Shown here piece after piece: positions 33,231-43,233 of a DNA stretch of 64,000 nucleotides. The notes under the pieces were generated by a model. That model worked only from the letters and a program-made list of their open reading frames with translations. It searched no databases and had not been told where the DNA came from. The stretch comes from Leucobacter rhizosphaerae. Lineage in GTDB: Bacteria > Actinomycetota > Actinomycetes > Actinomycetales > Microbacteriaceae. Position 1 is the first letter of the stretch, and the number at the start of each line of letters is the position of its first letter. The stretch covers positions 1,426,001-1,490,000 of the forward strand of contig NZ_CP095043.1 of the NCBI RefSeq assembly GCF_022919175.1, given 5' to 3'. Made by a program: the position numbers and the translations under genes.

Positions 33231-35975
33231 CTAGTCGCGGACCTTCTCCACCATCTCGGTCGTCTCGATCTCGTCGCCGATCTGGATGTCGTTGTACTTG
33301 CCCAGTCCGATACCGGCCTCGAAGTCGGTCTTGACCTCGGTGACGTCGTCCTTGAAGCGGCGCAGCGAGTCGATGGCCAGGCCGTCGGCGATCACCACAC
33401 CCTCACGGATGACGCGCGCCTTGGCGTTGCGCGTGATCGTACCGCTGCGCACGACCACACCGGCGATGTTGCCGAACTTCGAGGAGCGGAACACCTCGCG
33501 GATCTCGGCAACACCCGACTGCTTCTCCTCGTACTCCGGCTTGAGCATGCCCTTGAGCGAGCTCTCGATGTCGTCGAGTGCGTTGTAGATGACGTTGTAG
33601 AAGCGGATGTCGATGCCCTCGCGCGCGGCGCGCTCGCGAGCCTTGACGTCGGGACGCACGTTGAAGCCGATGACGATCGCGTTGTCGATCGTCGCCAGGT
33701 CCACGTCGCTCTCCGTGATCGCGCCCACCCCGCGGTGCAGGATGCGCAGCTGCACGGAATCGTCGACCTCGATCTTCATGAGCGACTCCTCGAGCGCCTC
33801 CACGGCACCCGACACGTCTCCCTTGATGATGAGGTTGAGCGACTCGACCTTGCCCTCTTCCAGCGCCTTCGTGAACTCCTCGAGGCTGATGCGCTTGCGG
33901 GCCTTCGCCAGCATTGCGTTGCGCTCCGCGGCCTCACGCTTCTCAGCGATCTGGCGGGCGGTGCGATCCTCTGAGGTGACGATGAAGGTGTCGCCTGCGC
34001 GGGGCACGGTCGACAGACCCTGCACCTGCACCGGACGCGACGGCAGTGCCTCGACGACCGGATCGCCGTTCTCGTCGCTCATGGCGCGCACGCGGCCGTA
34101 GGCGGTACCCGCCACGATCGCGTCGCCGACCCGCAGCGTACCCGACTGGATGAGGACAGTCGCCACGGCGCCGCGCCCCTTGTCGAGACGCGCCTCGATG
34201 GCGACGCCTCGCGCGTCCTTGTCGGGGTTGGCGCGCAGATCGAGCCCGGCGTCGGCGGTCAGCAGGACCGCGTCGAGCAGCTCGGTGATGCCGACGTTGT
34301 TCTTCGCCGAGACGTCGACGAACATGACGTCGCCGCCGTACTCCTCGGAGACGAGACCGAACTCGGTGAGCTGCTGGCGCACCTTGGCGGGGTTCGCCCC
34401 CTCCTTATCGATCTTGTTGACCGCGACCACGATCGGCACACCGGCTGACTGGGCGTGGTTCAACGCCTCGATCGTCTGGGGCATGATGCCGTCGTCGGCC
34501 GCGACCACGAGGATCGCGATGTCGGTGACCTGCGCACCACGCGCACGCATGGCGGTGAACGCCTCGTGACCCGGGGTATCGATGAAGGTCAGTGCGCGGT
34601 CGATGCCCTCGTGCTCGGTGTGCACCTGGTAGGCACCGATGTGCTGCGTGATGCCGCCGGCCTCGCCGCCGCCCACGTTCGCCTTGCGGATCGCGTCGAG
34701 CAGTCGGGTCTTACCGTGATCGACGTGGCCCATCACGGTGACGACCGGCGGACGCGCCTGCAGCACGTCGTCGCCCTCGTCCTCGAGCTCGCCCTCGATA
34801 TCGATGTCGAAGCCCTCGAGCAGCTCACGATCCTCGTCCTCGGGGGACACGATCTGGATCCGGTAGCCGAGCTCCTCGCCGAGCACCTCGAACGTGGCCT
34901 CGTCGAGCGACTCCGTCGCCGTTGCCATCTCACCGAGGTGGAACAGCACCGTCACGAGGTTCGATGCACTCGTGTTGATCTTATCGGCGAAGTCCGAGAG
35001 CGACGCGCCGCGCCGCAGACGGACCGGGGTCGATCCGTCGCCGCGGGGAACGCTCACGCCGCCGAGCGACGGCGCCTCCCGCATCTCGAATTCGGCCCGC
35101 TTCGCCCGCTTCGACTTGCGCGCCTTGCTCTTGGAGCCTCCGCGACCGAACGCACCGGCGGTACCAGCACCACGGCCACCACGGCCACGGCCGGCGAACC
35201 CACCGCCCGGACGTGGCGCACCGAAGCCGCCCGCGCCGGGAGCACCACCGGCGCCGGGAGCGCCGCCGGGACGGTTGAAGCCGCCGCCACCGCCAGGACG
35301 ACCTCCCGGACGACCGGGACCGCCGGGACGGCCTGCGCCACCGGCTGCGCCGCCCTGAGGACGGGGCGTCGGACGCGGGATGTTGCCGGGGGTCGGACGA
35401 CCGCCGGCGGAACGGCCCATGCCCTGGTTGGGGGCGAAGGGGTTGTTGCCGGGACGCGGCGGGCGAGGGATGCCCATGCCCTGGCTCGAGGCGAACGGGT
35501 TGTTGCCGGGACGGGGACCGCCCGGCTTGGCACCGGGCTTCGCAGCGCCGGGCTTCGCCGGGGATGCCTTCGGAGCACCCGGCTTGGCGCTGTCGGCAGC
35601 GGGTGCGTCAGCACGCGGCGCGTCAGCAGCGGGTGCCGGCGCCGGTGTCGCGGGCGCGGCCGGTGCCGGGGTCGGAGCCTCGGCGGGTGCCGGAGTCTCG
35701 GCCTTGGCCGCGGGCTTCGGGCCGGGGCGCGGACCGGTGGTCCGCTTCGCCGCGGGCTTCGCAGCCTCGGCGGCGGGAGCGCCAGCGGGCTGATCGCCCT
35801 TCGCCTGGGTCACTCCGTCTGCCTCGAGGGCAGCCTTGACTTTGCGCGCCACCGGGGGGGCAACGCTGGACGAGGACGCCTTAACGAACTCGCCCATATC
35901 TTTCAGCTTGGCCAGGACGACCTTGCTATCGACACCGATCTCCGCAGCGATCTCGTGTACGCGTGGGTTAGCCAC
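33231..35975 (-). CDS. infB: translation initiation factor IF-2
   Basis: GTPase that places fMet-tRNA on the 30S subunit, 914 residues. An N-terminal IF2_N domain ([16 protein letters not shown]) is followed by a long Ala/Pro and then Gly/Arg-rich linker (to residue about 310). The G domain has GHVDHGKT at about residue 413, DTPGHEAF and NKID, then domains II-IV. Start is GTG 35975, with AGGAG 4 nt upstream; the ATG at 35996 would include the ribosome site. The RGG-like linker repeats (e.g. NNPFA..QGMG blocks twice) are typical of actinobacterial IF-2. Confidence 0.95.
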   Translation of the reverse strand: MANPRVHEIAAEIGVDSKVVLAKLKDMGEFVKASSSSVAPPVARKVKAALEADGVTQAKGDQPAGAPAAEAAKPAAKRTTGPRPGPKPAAKAETPAPAEAPTPAPAAPATPAPAPAADAPRADAPAADSAKPGAPKASPAKPGAAKPGAKPGGPRPGNNPFASSQGMGIPRPPRPGNNPFAPNQGMGRSAGGRPTPGNIPRPTPRPQGGAAGGAGRPGGPGRPGGRPGGGGGFNRPGGAPGAGGAPGAGGFGAPRPGGGFAGRGRGGRGAGTAGAFGRGGSKSKARKSKRAKRAEFEMREAPSLGGVSVPRGDGSTPVRLRRGASLSDFADKINTSASNLVTVLFHLGEMATATESLDEATFEVLGEELGYRIQIVSPEDEDRELLEGFDIDIEGELEDEGDDVLQARPPVVTVMGHVDHGKTRLLDAIRKANVGGGEAGGITQHIGAYQVHTEHEGIDRALTFIDTPGHEAFTAMRARGAQVTDIAILVVAADDGIMPQTIEALNHAQSAGVPIVVAVNKIDKEGANPAKVRQQLTEFGLVSEEYGGDVMFVDVSAKNNVGITELLDAVLLTADAGLDLRANPDKDARGVAIEARLDKGRGAVATVLIQSGTLRVGDAIVAGTAYGRVRAMSDENGDPVVEALPSRPVQVQGLSTVPRAGDTFIVTSEDRTARQIAEKREAAERNAMLAKARKRISLEEFTKALEEGKVESLNLIIKGDVSGAVEALEESLMKIEVDDSVQLRILHRGVGAITESDVDLATIDNAIVIGFNVRPDVKARERAAREGIDIRFYNVIYNALDDIESSLKGMLKPEYEEKQSGVAEIREVFRSSKFGNIAGVVVRSGTITRNAKARVIREGVVIADGLAIDSLRRFKDDVTEVKTDFEAGIGLGKYNDIQIGDEIETTEMVEKVRD

Positions 35976-36049
35976 TTTTCTCCTGTCTGGGTTCACGCCA
36001 GACAGGCGGGAACCGGAATTAACGGACGGGTCTCATCGTGAGCCGCTCA

Positions 36050-36307
36050 TTAGTTGTCCATACGTGTTTTCAGCCTGTTCTCTAAAGGGCCAGCATCGAG
36101 CTTCCCCGATACTCGCAGCGCACGCGAAAAGACTCCGCGCGCCACTGCTTGGTTCAGACAGTGAGCCGTGGGATGCACCCACGCCCCTCGCCCAGGACGC
36201 ACCGCGCGATCATCAGCCAACAGCTGACCCTCGTGCGCCACAACCCTGAGCAGTGCCGTGCGCGGCGCGCGTTTTCGACACGCCACACAGGTCCGAACCG
36301 CAACCAT
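36050..36307 (-). CDS. ylxR: YlxR family RNA-binding protein (DUF448)
   Basis: An 85-residue protein with the family start RTCVACRKRAPRTALLRVV and central GRGAWVHPTAHC. YlxR sits between nusA and infB in most Gram-positives. It is described as a nucleoid-associated or RNase P-related factor, so its exact role is unsettled. The position here keeps that synteny, which supports the call. Confidence 0.88.
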   Translation of the reverse strand: MVAVRTCVACRKRAPRTALLRVVAHEGQLLADDRAVRPGRGAWVHPTAHCLNQAVARGVFSRALRVSGKLDAGPLENRLKTRMDN

Positions 36308-36359
36308 CTTACCAGCTTCCTCAGTTCCAATCCGTCCCGTTCACAGGGACGGGAGGCAA

Positions 36360-36388
36360 CTGCACCGATGCGCGATCGATCGGTGCAG
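36360..36388 (-). terminator. hairpin between nusA and ylxR
   Basis: CTGCACCGAT (36360-36369) and ATCGGTGCAG (36379-36388) form a 10-bp stem. A second stem CCGTCCC/GGGACGG lies at 36332-36352. No T-tract follows, so processing or partial termination inside the nusA operon is more likely than full termination. Confidence 0.6.
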
Positions 36389-36408
36389 CCGCGGGTCGGG
36401 CGGCCGAT

Positions 36409-37403
36409 TCAATCATTCATGATTGAATCCGGCTGGATATCGATCTTCGCGCCCGTCAGCTTCGCGGCGAGTCGAGCGTTCTGGCCCTCCTTGCCGATGG
36501 CGAGCGAGAGCTGGAAGTCGGGAACCAGCGCCCGGACCTGCTTCAGCGACTCATTGAGCATGAACACGTCGGTGACCTTCGCGGGCGACAGGGCGTTCGC
36601 CACGAACTTCGGCAGCTCGGGCGAGTAGTCAACGATGTCGATCTTCTCCTCGCCGAGCTCGCTCATGACCGCCCGTACACGGCTCCCCATCTCGCCGATG
36701 CAGGTGCCCTTCGCGTTGATCCCGGGCTGCTTCGCGCGCACGGCGACCTTCGTGCGATGCCCCGCCTCGCGGGCGAGCGACACGATCTCGACGAGCCCCT
36801 CGGCGAGCTCGGGCACTTCCCGCTCGAACAGCTTCCGCACGAGGCCCGGGTGCGTGCGCGACACCACGACCTGCGGACCCTTCAGCCCCTTGGAGACACT
36901 GGTCACGTACACGCGGATTCGGGTGCCGTGGGGGTACTTCTCCCCCGCGATCTGCTCCTCGGGGGCAGGATCGCCTCGAGCTCTCCGAGGTCGACGTGCA
37001 CCATGCGCGGGTTCGGTCCCTGCTGCACGACACCGGAGACGATCTGGCCTTCCTTGTCCTTGAAGGCGCCGAGGACCGCGTCATCGGTGAGATCGCGCAG
37101 GCGCTGATTGATGACCTGCTTTGCCGCGCTCGATGCGACCCGCCCGAACTCGTCGGTGGTCACGAAGGCCTCGCCCACGACCTGGCCGTCGTCGTCGAGC
37201 TCCGGCACGCGGACATCGATCTGGCCGGTCTTGCGGTCGAGGGTGACCCGGACCTGGTGCTCGTCGGGCACAGGAATGTTCTGGTTCTCGGCGTGACGCA
37301 GATATGCCGATTGGATCGCCTGCTCGATGATTTCGGCGAGCTCCTCGAAGGGAATCTCCTTCTCGCGCTCAAGCCCACGCAGCATTGCGAGATCGATCTT
37401 CAC
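36409..37403 (-). pseudogene. nusA: transcription factor NusA, split by a frameshift
   Basis: NusA modulates pausing, termination and antitermination. The N-terminal RNAP-binding domain (MKIDLAMLRGLEREKEIPF) and the start of the S1 domain read in one frame to residue 148 (ELEAILPP), then hit nonsense and a stop. The rest ([18 protein letters not shown], then KH1-KH2 ending in IQPDSIMND) reads in another frame. Adding one C to the C5 run (36961-36965 on the plus strand) restores a normal 331-residue NusA. NusA is essential in most bacteria, so a sequencing or assembly error in the homopolymer is the likeliest cause. True mutation or programmed shift is less likely. Confidence 0.9.
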
Positions 37404-37518
37404 GATGGCCTCCTCGTATTGAAATGTCTATTCAGCTGTCCCCGCACGCGCGGGGTGAAGAGCCCAGAGTACTCCACGGAGCGGGGCTCTGCCACCGCGG
37501 CAGGGCCCCGCGGCCGCG

Positions 37519-38010
37519 CTAGTGCTGCGCTTCCTGCGGTTGCGTGAAGGGGTACACGGCGGGCGATCCGGCGCTCGCAGTCTCTTCGGCGTCCTCGGTG
37601 CCCCGGAACTTCGCGAGGTCCCGGACGTTCTTCTGCACGGCGACCGAAGCGAAGAGGCTCATCGCGAACGCGATGCCGTAGAAGCCCTTTTCGCTCAGTG
37701 TCAGGCTGCCCGCGTTCCAGAGCCCGACGGCGAGGAGGGTGAGCGAGATGAGCAGGGCGAACCAGGCGATGCCGGTGTAGAGGTTCGTGACGGGGATCCC
37801 GTCCGCCCGGTCGCGCACCGTCTTCTGGAGTGACACTGCCGCGAACAGACCGAACATGAGCAGCGTGAAGTAGTAACCCTTCTCGTTGAGCTCCATCGTG
37901 GCGTTGTAGAGTCCGATGAGGTAGGTGCCCATTCCGAGGAGCAGGGCGACCCAAGAAGCGCCGATGAACGCAGCGGTGGGCTTCGATGCGGTGTCCTGAT
38001 GTTCGGTCAT
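37519..38010 (-). CDS. YiaA/YiaB family membrane protein
   Basis: A 163-residue protein with two copies of the YiaA/B two-helix unit. Residues 10-60 contain [19 protein letters not shown] and [16 protein letters not shown]; residues 75-125 repeat the pattern with [18 protein letters not shown] and [22 protein letters not shown] ribosome site. Function of the family is unknown. It occupies the place upstream of nusA where rimP is usual; no rimP is visible in this window. Confidence 0.85.
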   Translation of the reverse strand: MTEHQDTASKPTAAFIGASWVALLLGMGTYLIGLYNATMELNEKGYYFTLLMFGLFAAVSLQKTVRDRADGIPVTNLYTGIAWFALLISLTLLAVGLWNAGSLTLSEKGFYGIAFAMSLFASVAVQKNVRDLAKFRGTEDAEETASAGSPAVYPFTQPQEAQH

Positions 38011-38203
38011 GATGAACTCCTTCGTTCGTGGTACTGCGGTTGTGAATTCGTATTCCGGCTCGGGCATCGGTGTTCGTTGCTCCCGCCGAGCGCCTCCCCC
38101 AACCACCATCTTGTCGGGACCGCATGTCGGGATCCGCATATGCACCCCCTGCGGTCGCCGCGGCGTCCCTGTCGTATGGCAGTCCGTGCATGCGACGCCC
38201 CTG

Positions 38204-41200
38204 TCACGCAGCGAGCGCGCCGTCGATGGGTTCGCCGGTTGCCGCCGTCAGGCGGTGCACCGCGATCAACGCGGGTGTCACCCGACCGGCCTCAATCGCG
38301 AAGCCCCGACCCGGCGCGAAATCGGCGCGACGGGCACGGCCCAGCGGCTCCCGGAACGGGGAGTGCGGCTCGCCGGCGTCCGGCTGCAGCGTGAGACCCC
38401 ACGTGGGTTGCTTGAGGGCGCCGAGCAGTTCCCAGTACTGCGCGGCAGCGCCGGGTTCGAGGTCGAAGAGCACCAGTGCCGCGGAGCGACGCGCCGCGCG
38501 GGCGAGTGCCGCGAGCGCCCGCTGGGCGCCGGGGTCAGCGGCGTCGGCCGCGCGCTCAACGACCACGAGCATCCGCTGCGCGCCCTGGAGTGCGTCGACC
38601 AGTCGAGCGGCTTCGCGCGCGACCGCGTCCTCCCCCGAGGCGACGCGACTCCACGACCGCGCTTGTTCAATGCCTGCCTCCTGAGACACATGGGCCTGGA
38701 GTGTGAGGAGGATCGATTCCACGACCACTCCGTGACGAGCGCCGTGCTCCTCCCACGCCACCGCGCACGTCTCCAGTGCCGTCGTCACCCCCGACCCGGC
38801 GGGACCGAAGACGACACCGAGCCCGCGAGTCGGCATGGTCAGCGCCTCGAGTGTGTCCCTCCGGAGACCGATGGCGATACGGTCCGGCTGGTCCGCCCGA
38901 GTGCGTCGATCAGGCTTCGACCCGCCGTGTTCGCCGCGCCCCGAGGGAGGCAGCTCCTGCAGCGTCTGCAGTACCGGCTCGGTCTGGATCACGGGCGCTG
39001 GTGCGATCCGGCACCGCAACAGGTCCGCGGCCAGCTCGGCGAGGCTGCGGTCCAAACCGGCCCGGTCCGGCGATCCGCCGGGAACCGCGATCTGCACCTC
39101 GGCCCCCTCTCCCACGCGCACGGCTCGCCCCGGCGGCGCATCGGCGAGCAGGTCAGCTGGGAACCCGAAGACGGCACCGTCCCGAGCATCAGACATCCGG
39201 AACGCGTACTGCCTGGGGAGGTGGGCCGTGAGGCCCGTCGGAATCGCCGAGGCGCGATCTGCCGTCATGACCACGTGGACCCCGAGTGCGCGCCCGGCGG
39301 CCATGATCTCAGTGAGTGCGGGCAGCAAGGTGGTCACCGCACCGGCGTCATCCGACGCCTGGCGAAACGCACTGAAGCCGTCGAGGAGCAGGACCACGCG
39401 GGCTTCGCCGTTCCCGGCTGCTGTCACTCGCGTCTCCGAGAGCGTGCCCGCTCGGGCTGCTGAGAATCGCGGACCGCGATCGGAGATCGTGCGCTGCAGA
39501 TGGCGCAGTACGCGGGTGACCCGGCCCAGGTCCGAGAGGGGCACCACGGCCCCCACGGTTGGCAGCTGGACGAGTGCGCCGAGTCCCCCGTTGCCGCCGT
39601 CGATCGCGTAGAGATGCACGGGAAACCGCTCCGCTGCAGCGCTGAGGGCTGCGGCGACGGAGAGCAGCGCCGTGGATTTTCCCGTGCCGCTCGCCCCCAG
39701 GAAGGCGACGTGCCCGACCGCGTCGAAGTCGATCGACTCCGGCCGCTGCGCCTGGGAGTCGGGCAGATCCAGCAGCCCGATCGTGGTGGTGTCGATGTCC
39801 GCACGGAGACCGGCGTTGTACGACAGTGCCGCCGAGTCGATGAGCGGAGGGAGTTCGTCGAGCCATGGCCGTCGGGGGGCGGCAAGAGCGGCCGTGCGCG
39901 CCGCATCGGAAATGCCGCGCGCCAGCACCTCGATGTCGCGGTCGCCGCCGGTTCGCGCGTCGTCCGTCACGGCACGGGGTGACCTTGGGACGTCCCACGG
40001 GACGCGTGCGCCCCACCCGAGGGATGCGATGCGCACCGCGCCGAGGTCGGACGCACCCGAGGCGCGACCACCGACGTAGCAGGTCTGCACGGTGCGGATC
40101 CGCCCGGGCCCGATCTTGATGGCCGCGCGCCCCGGAGTCTCCGCGGCGAAGTGCGCGGCGTCTGGCACCCCCAGGACATCCGAGCTGTCCGCGTCGTCTG
40201 CCATCCGCAGAGCGATCCGGAGATTCGTGTTGGCCCGCAGTTGCTCGGTGATCACCCCGGCCGGCCGCTGCGTGGCGAGGACGAGATGCAATCCCAGCGA
40301 CCGACCGCGCTGCGCGATGTCGACGACCCCCGTGACGAACTCGGGGACGTCGCGCGCCAGCGCGGCGAGGTCCTTCGCCCGGTGGTGGGCGAAGAGCTCT
40401 TCGCGGTGCCGCAGCTCTGCGCGCAGTGACCGCAGTGCCCGTCGCACGAGGCGCGGAGTGAGGTCCGTCAAGAGCCCTACCGTGTGCGGCAGGGCGACAC
40501 ACTCCGCGAACGCGGCGCCGCCCTTGTAGTCGACCAGCAGCAACGTCAGGCGGTCCGGGCTGATCGACGCCGCGAGACTCAGGATCCAGGTCTGCAGGAA
40601 CTCCGACTTTCCGGATCCGGTTGTCCCTGCCACCAGCGCGTGCGGTCCGTGCGTGCGCAGATCGATCGAGACGGGGCCATCGGCGCTCTGTCCCACCACG
40701 GCGACGAGCCGGTCCTCGGTTCGCTCCACCCCCGAGCGCCAGCGGGACGTGAGGGTATCCGAGGCCGCCCACGCGTCCAGGATCGCCGCCCCGCCCCCGA
40801 GCACGTCCGCGCTGTGGAGGTCCCGGAGCTGCACGGTGCGGGGCAGGTCGCTCGCGGCGGCGACGACCTCGCCGGCGTCTTCGACCGCGGCCAGACTGCG
40901 GGCGACCCGCGACGCCATAACTGACTCCGCGCCCTCGATCGAACGCAGCGCCACGACTGACCCCTGCTGCACGAACCCCACCGTCCCCTGCCGCGTATGC
41001 ACCTCGGCAAACGTGCGGCAAGCGGCGGGCAGCTCTCTCCGATGCTCGGCCACCCAGATGCAGTGGATCCCCGCCTCGGGGCCGTGCTCCGCCAGTGCGA
41101 TGAACCTCGGCCGCTCCGCCGATTCCGCGAGCACGAGCACCACGACCACGGGATGGGCGAGGCCGTCGCGCGCCGCCGCACGCTGTCGCTGCAGATCCTC

Positions 41201-42664
41201 CAGCGCGGAGATGAGCGCGCCAGCACTCGCGTCGTCAGCGGCGAGATGCGGGACGGCGACCGGGCTGCGGGGATGGTCCACGTGGGGAAGCCACTTCATC
41301 CAGTCCCACGGGCCGGTTCGGCGCGGGCCGCCCACGCACGCCATCACCAGGTCCGCCGGCGCGCGGAGGGCCACGAGCTGCAGCACGATCGATCGGGCGA
41401 GCGCAGCGGCCGTGCGCGCGTCTCCGGCGATCCCGAGGGCCCCGCAGCGGTCCAGTGCCTCGACGACGGGCACGGGTGCGATGCTCCGCCACTCGTCTGC
41501 AAGCGCGACGAGCGCGGCACGATCCTCGGGCGTCGCGTCGCTGTCGGGAGGCCCCTCGAGTGCGGTGCGGCTCACGAGCTCCCCGGTTCCGATCCGCACC
41601 TCGAGGAACGACGCGTGCTCCGGGCGCCGGGTCCACAGCAGCTCCGAGCGGTCGCGCACGGCATGCAGGATCTCTCGAAGCTCCGGCGCCTCTCTCTCGC
41701 GCACCGCGATCTCCTCGGCGTGCAGCCGCGCGAGCTCGGTGCGCTCCTCGACGAGTCGCGTCGCGAACTGCTCCCGCAGCCTCCGGTGCCGTCGTCGCCC
41801 TCCGAATGCCCCATCGGCCCAGGATCCCAGCAGCATCACGGGGGCCATCGCCACCATGAGCAGACTCATGGGGGCCCGGGTGAGTGCGAACACCGCCCCG
41901 CCCATGAGCATCGGAGACAGCATCGCGATCACCGGCAAGTGCTGCACCGAGGGGATCACGGGCGGCGACGGCAGCGCGCGGGTGCGCGCGGAGAACGCCT
42001 CCACGACCCGCGGCGAGCGCGTGTGCAGCGTTGTGTGCCGGAGCTCCCGTGCCGGCACGACGGGAGGTCCCAGCGTGACCCGGAGCACGACCTCGCCCAG
42101 TTCAACGGTGTGCACGCCAGTGAGGAGGGCGCGTGACGTCGGCGATCCGTCGACGATCACTCCGTTCGCGGATCCGAGATCGTGCAGCGTGACCTCGCGA
42201 CCGACGGAGACGACGGCGTGCCGCCGGGACACACTCGGGTCGGTGAGCGGCACGCGGTGCCGCGGGTCGCGACCGATCAGCTGCTCACCCTGGACAAGGC
42301 TGTGCACGGCGCCGCGGTGCGCTCCAGACAGCACCTCGAGGTGGCCCGCGAGCGGGATGAGCCGAGTGGCGCCGTGCGCCCCGAACTCGAGCACCGGTTC
42401 GATCGTCCACCCGGACTGCAACCCAGAGCCGAGGAGTGGGGTGGAGGGATCGAGCAGCCTTCGCTGCGCGGTGAGAGAATCACGCGCGGCGAGGGTGACG
42501 GAGACGCGAGCCTCGGTCATCTCGGGGTCCCACCGCACGCCGGCCGCCGCACCGGCACGCACCAGAGCGCATGCAGTATCAGCAACCGTGACGGTGGCGT
42601 CACCCTCGAGCGTGATGTCCCGAGGCTCCATGCCCGGGAGCTCCAGCGTCACACGGAACCGCAC
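38204..42664 (-). CDS. eccC: FHA-domain FtsK/SpoIIIE ATPase of a type VII secretion-like system (EccC/EssC-like), first ATPase lacking Walker B
   Basis: A 1486-residue motor. Order: N-terminal beta domain, FHA domain (about residues 110-190, [21 protein letters not shown]), two membrane helices (about 245-285), a helical stalk, then three FtsK-like ATPase domains. Domain 1 has Walker [10 protein letters not shown] (about 680), and DYKGG, but the segment with Walker B (normally ..VVDEF) is missing: [13 protein letters not shown] joins directly at about residue 765. Domain 2 has GASGTGKST and VVLLLDGF. Domain 3 has GPAGSGVTT, with Lys replaced by Val. GTG start with AGGAGG. Last gene of the WXG100 operon; presumed to power export of the small helical substrates. 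Confidence 0.85.
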   Translation of the reverse strand: MRFRVTLELPGMEPRDITLEGDATVTVADTACALVRAGAAAGVRWDPEMTEARVSVTLAARDSLTAQRRLLDPSTPLLGSGLQSGWTIEPVLEFGAHGATRLIPLAGHLEVLSGAHRGAVHSLVQGEQLIGRDPRHRVPLTDPSVSRRHAVVSVGREVTLHDLGSANGVIVDGSPTSRALLTGVHTVELGEVVLRVTLGPPVVPARELRHTTLHTRSPRVVEAFSARTRALPSPPVIPSVQHLPVIAMLSPMLMGGAVFALTRAPMSLLMVAMAPVMLLGSWADGAFGGRRRHRRLREQFATRLVEERTELARLHAEEIAVREREAPELREILHAVRDRSELLWTRRPEHASFLEVRIGTGELVSRTALEGPPDSDATPEDRAALVALADEWRSIAPVPVVEALDRCGALGIAGDARTAAALARSIVLQLVALRAPADLVMACVGGPRRTGPWDWMKWLPHVDHPRSPVAVPHLAADDASAGALISALEDLQRQRAAARDGLAHPVVVVLVLAESAERPRFIALAEHGPEAGIHCIWVAEHRRELPAACRTFAEVHTRQGTVGFVQQGSVVALRSIEGAESVMASRVARSLAAVEDAGEVVAAASDLPRTVQLRDLHSADVLGGGAAILDAWAASDTLTSRWRSGVERTEDRLVAVVGQSADGPVSIDLRTHGPHALVAGTTGSGKSEFLQTWILSLAASISPDRLTLLLVDYKGGAAFAECVALPHTVGLLTDLTPRLVRRALRSLRAELRHREELFAHHRAKDLAALARDVPEFVTGVVDIAQRGRSLGLHLVLATQRPAGVITEQLRANTNLRIALRMADDADSSDVLGVPDAAHFAAETPGRAAIKIGPGRIRTVQTCYVGGRASGASDLGAVRIASLGWGARVPWDVPRSPRAVTDDARTGGDRDIEVLARGISDAARTAALAAPRRPWLDELPPLIDSAALSYNAGLRADIDTTTIGLLDLPDSQAQRPESIDFDAVGHVAFLGASGTGKSTALLSVAAALSAAAERFPVHLYAIDGGNGGLGALVQLPTVGAVVPLSDLGRVTRVLRHLQRTISDRGPRFSAARAGTLSETRVTAAGNGEARVVLLLDGFSAFRQASDDAGAVTTLLPALTEIMAAGRALGVHVVMTADRASAIPTGLTAHLPRQYAFRMSDARDGAVFGFPADLLADAPPGRAVRVGEGAEVQIAVPGGSPDRAGLDRSLAELAADLLRCRIAPAPVIQTEPVLQTLQELPPSGRGEHGGSKPDRRTRADQPDRIAIGLRRDTLEALTMPTRGLGVVFGPAGSGVTTALETCAVAWEEHGARHGVVVESILLTLQAHVSQEAGIEQARSWSRVASGEDAVAREAARLVDALQGAQRMLVVVERAADAADPGAQRALAALARAARRSAALVLFDLEPGAAAQYWELLGALKQPTWGLTLQPDAGEPHSPFREPLGRARRADFAPGRGFAIEAGRVTPALIAVHRLTAATGEPIDGALAA

Positions 42665-42696
42665 GGGTCCTCCTCTCGGCGCGTGCGCATCGGTGC

Positions 42697-43233
42697 CTAC
42701 CCCTCGGTGAGCTGAGAGCAAGCGGTGGAGACGGAGAGTATGACGGAGTGCTCCGTGGCGTCGAGCGCAAGGATTGCTCCGTCGGATCGGTCAGCTCGGA
42801 AGTAGTCCTCTTGCGTGCCGGTGCTTTCGGGATCCAGGACATCCGAGACGTCCCACCCCTCGTGGGTCCACAACGCACGCACACGAGCCGAGGCGGCGAA
42901 CGGTGCGCCGATCTCCGTGTGCTCGACCGTGAACACTCGGCGTCCGGGCTGCGGGTCAGCACGATTGGGGCGGCACGATTCGGTCTCGATCTGCTCGAGG
43001 AGCACGGCCCGATCCTCGGTCCAGTAGAGCCGCTCCTCGCCGCTCCTCCAGCCGTCGGGTTCTCCCGTCGCCTGGACCACCGCGTCGACCTCCGTCTCGA
43101 TCCAGGCGAGCTGCTCCTCCCGCGTGGCGGATCCGGAGCGCCACTCGTCCGACACGATCGGGTCGGAGGAGCACCCGGCAATGAATGAAACGACGATGAG
43201 TGCCGCGGCGGTCAGCTCGGTGCCTCGCATCAT
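42697..43233 (-). CDS. lipoprotein in the type VII-like operon
   Basis: A 178-residue protein with a lipoprotein signal and lipobox FIAGC (Cys20), then an acidic, tryptophan-containing domain (SDEWRSGSATREEQLAWIE, WTHEGWDVSDVLDPES) and two further cysteines. The start overlaps the DUF1023 stop (ATGATG region), so it belongs to the operon. No known family recognised. It could be an extracytoplasmic partner of the secretion machinery or of the hydrolase; this is inference from position. Confidence 0.75.
   Translation of the reverse strand: MMRGTELTAAALIVVSFIAGCSSDPIVSDEWRSGSATREEQLAWIETEVDAVVQATGEPDGWRSGEERLYWTEDRAVLLEQIETESCRPNRADPQPGRRVFTVEHTEIGAPFAASARVRALWTHEGWDVSDVLDPESTGTQEDYFRADRSDGAILALDATEHSVILSVSTACSQLTEG

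Noticed and set aside
36409..37403. Programmed frameshift as the default explanation for nusA
   Set aside because: A C5 run followed by GAGGAG is not a known slippery site, and the homopolymer makes a sequencing or assembly error more likely.
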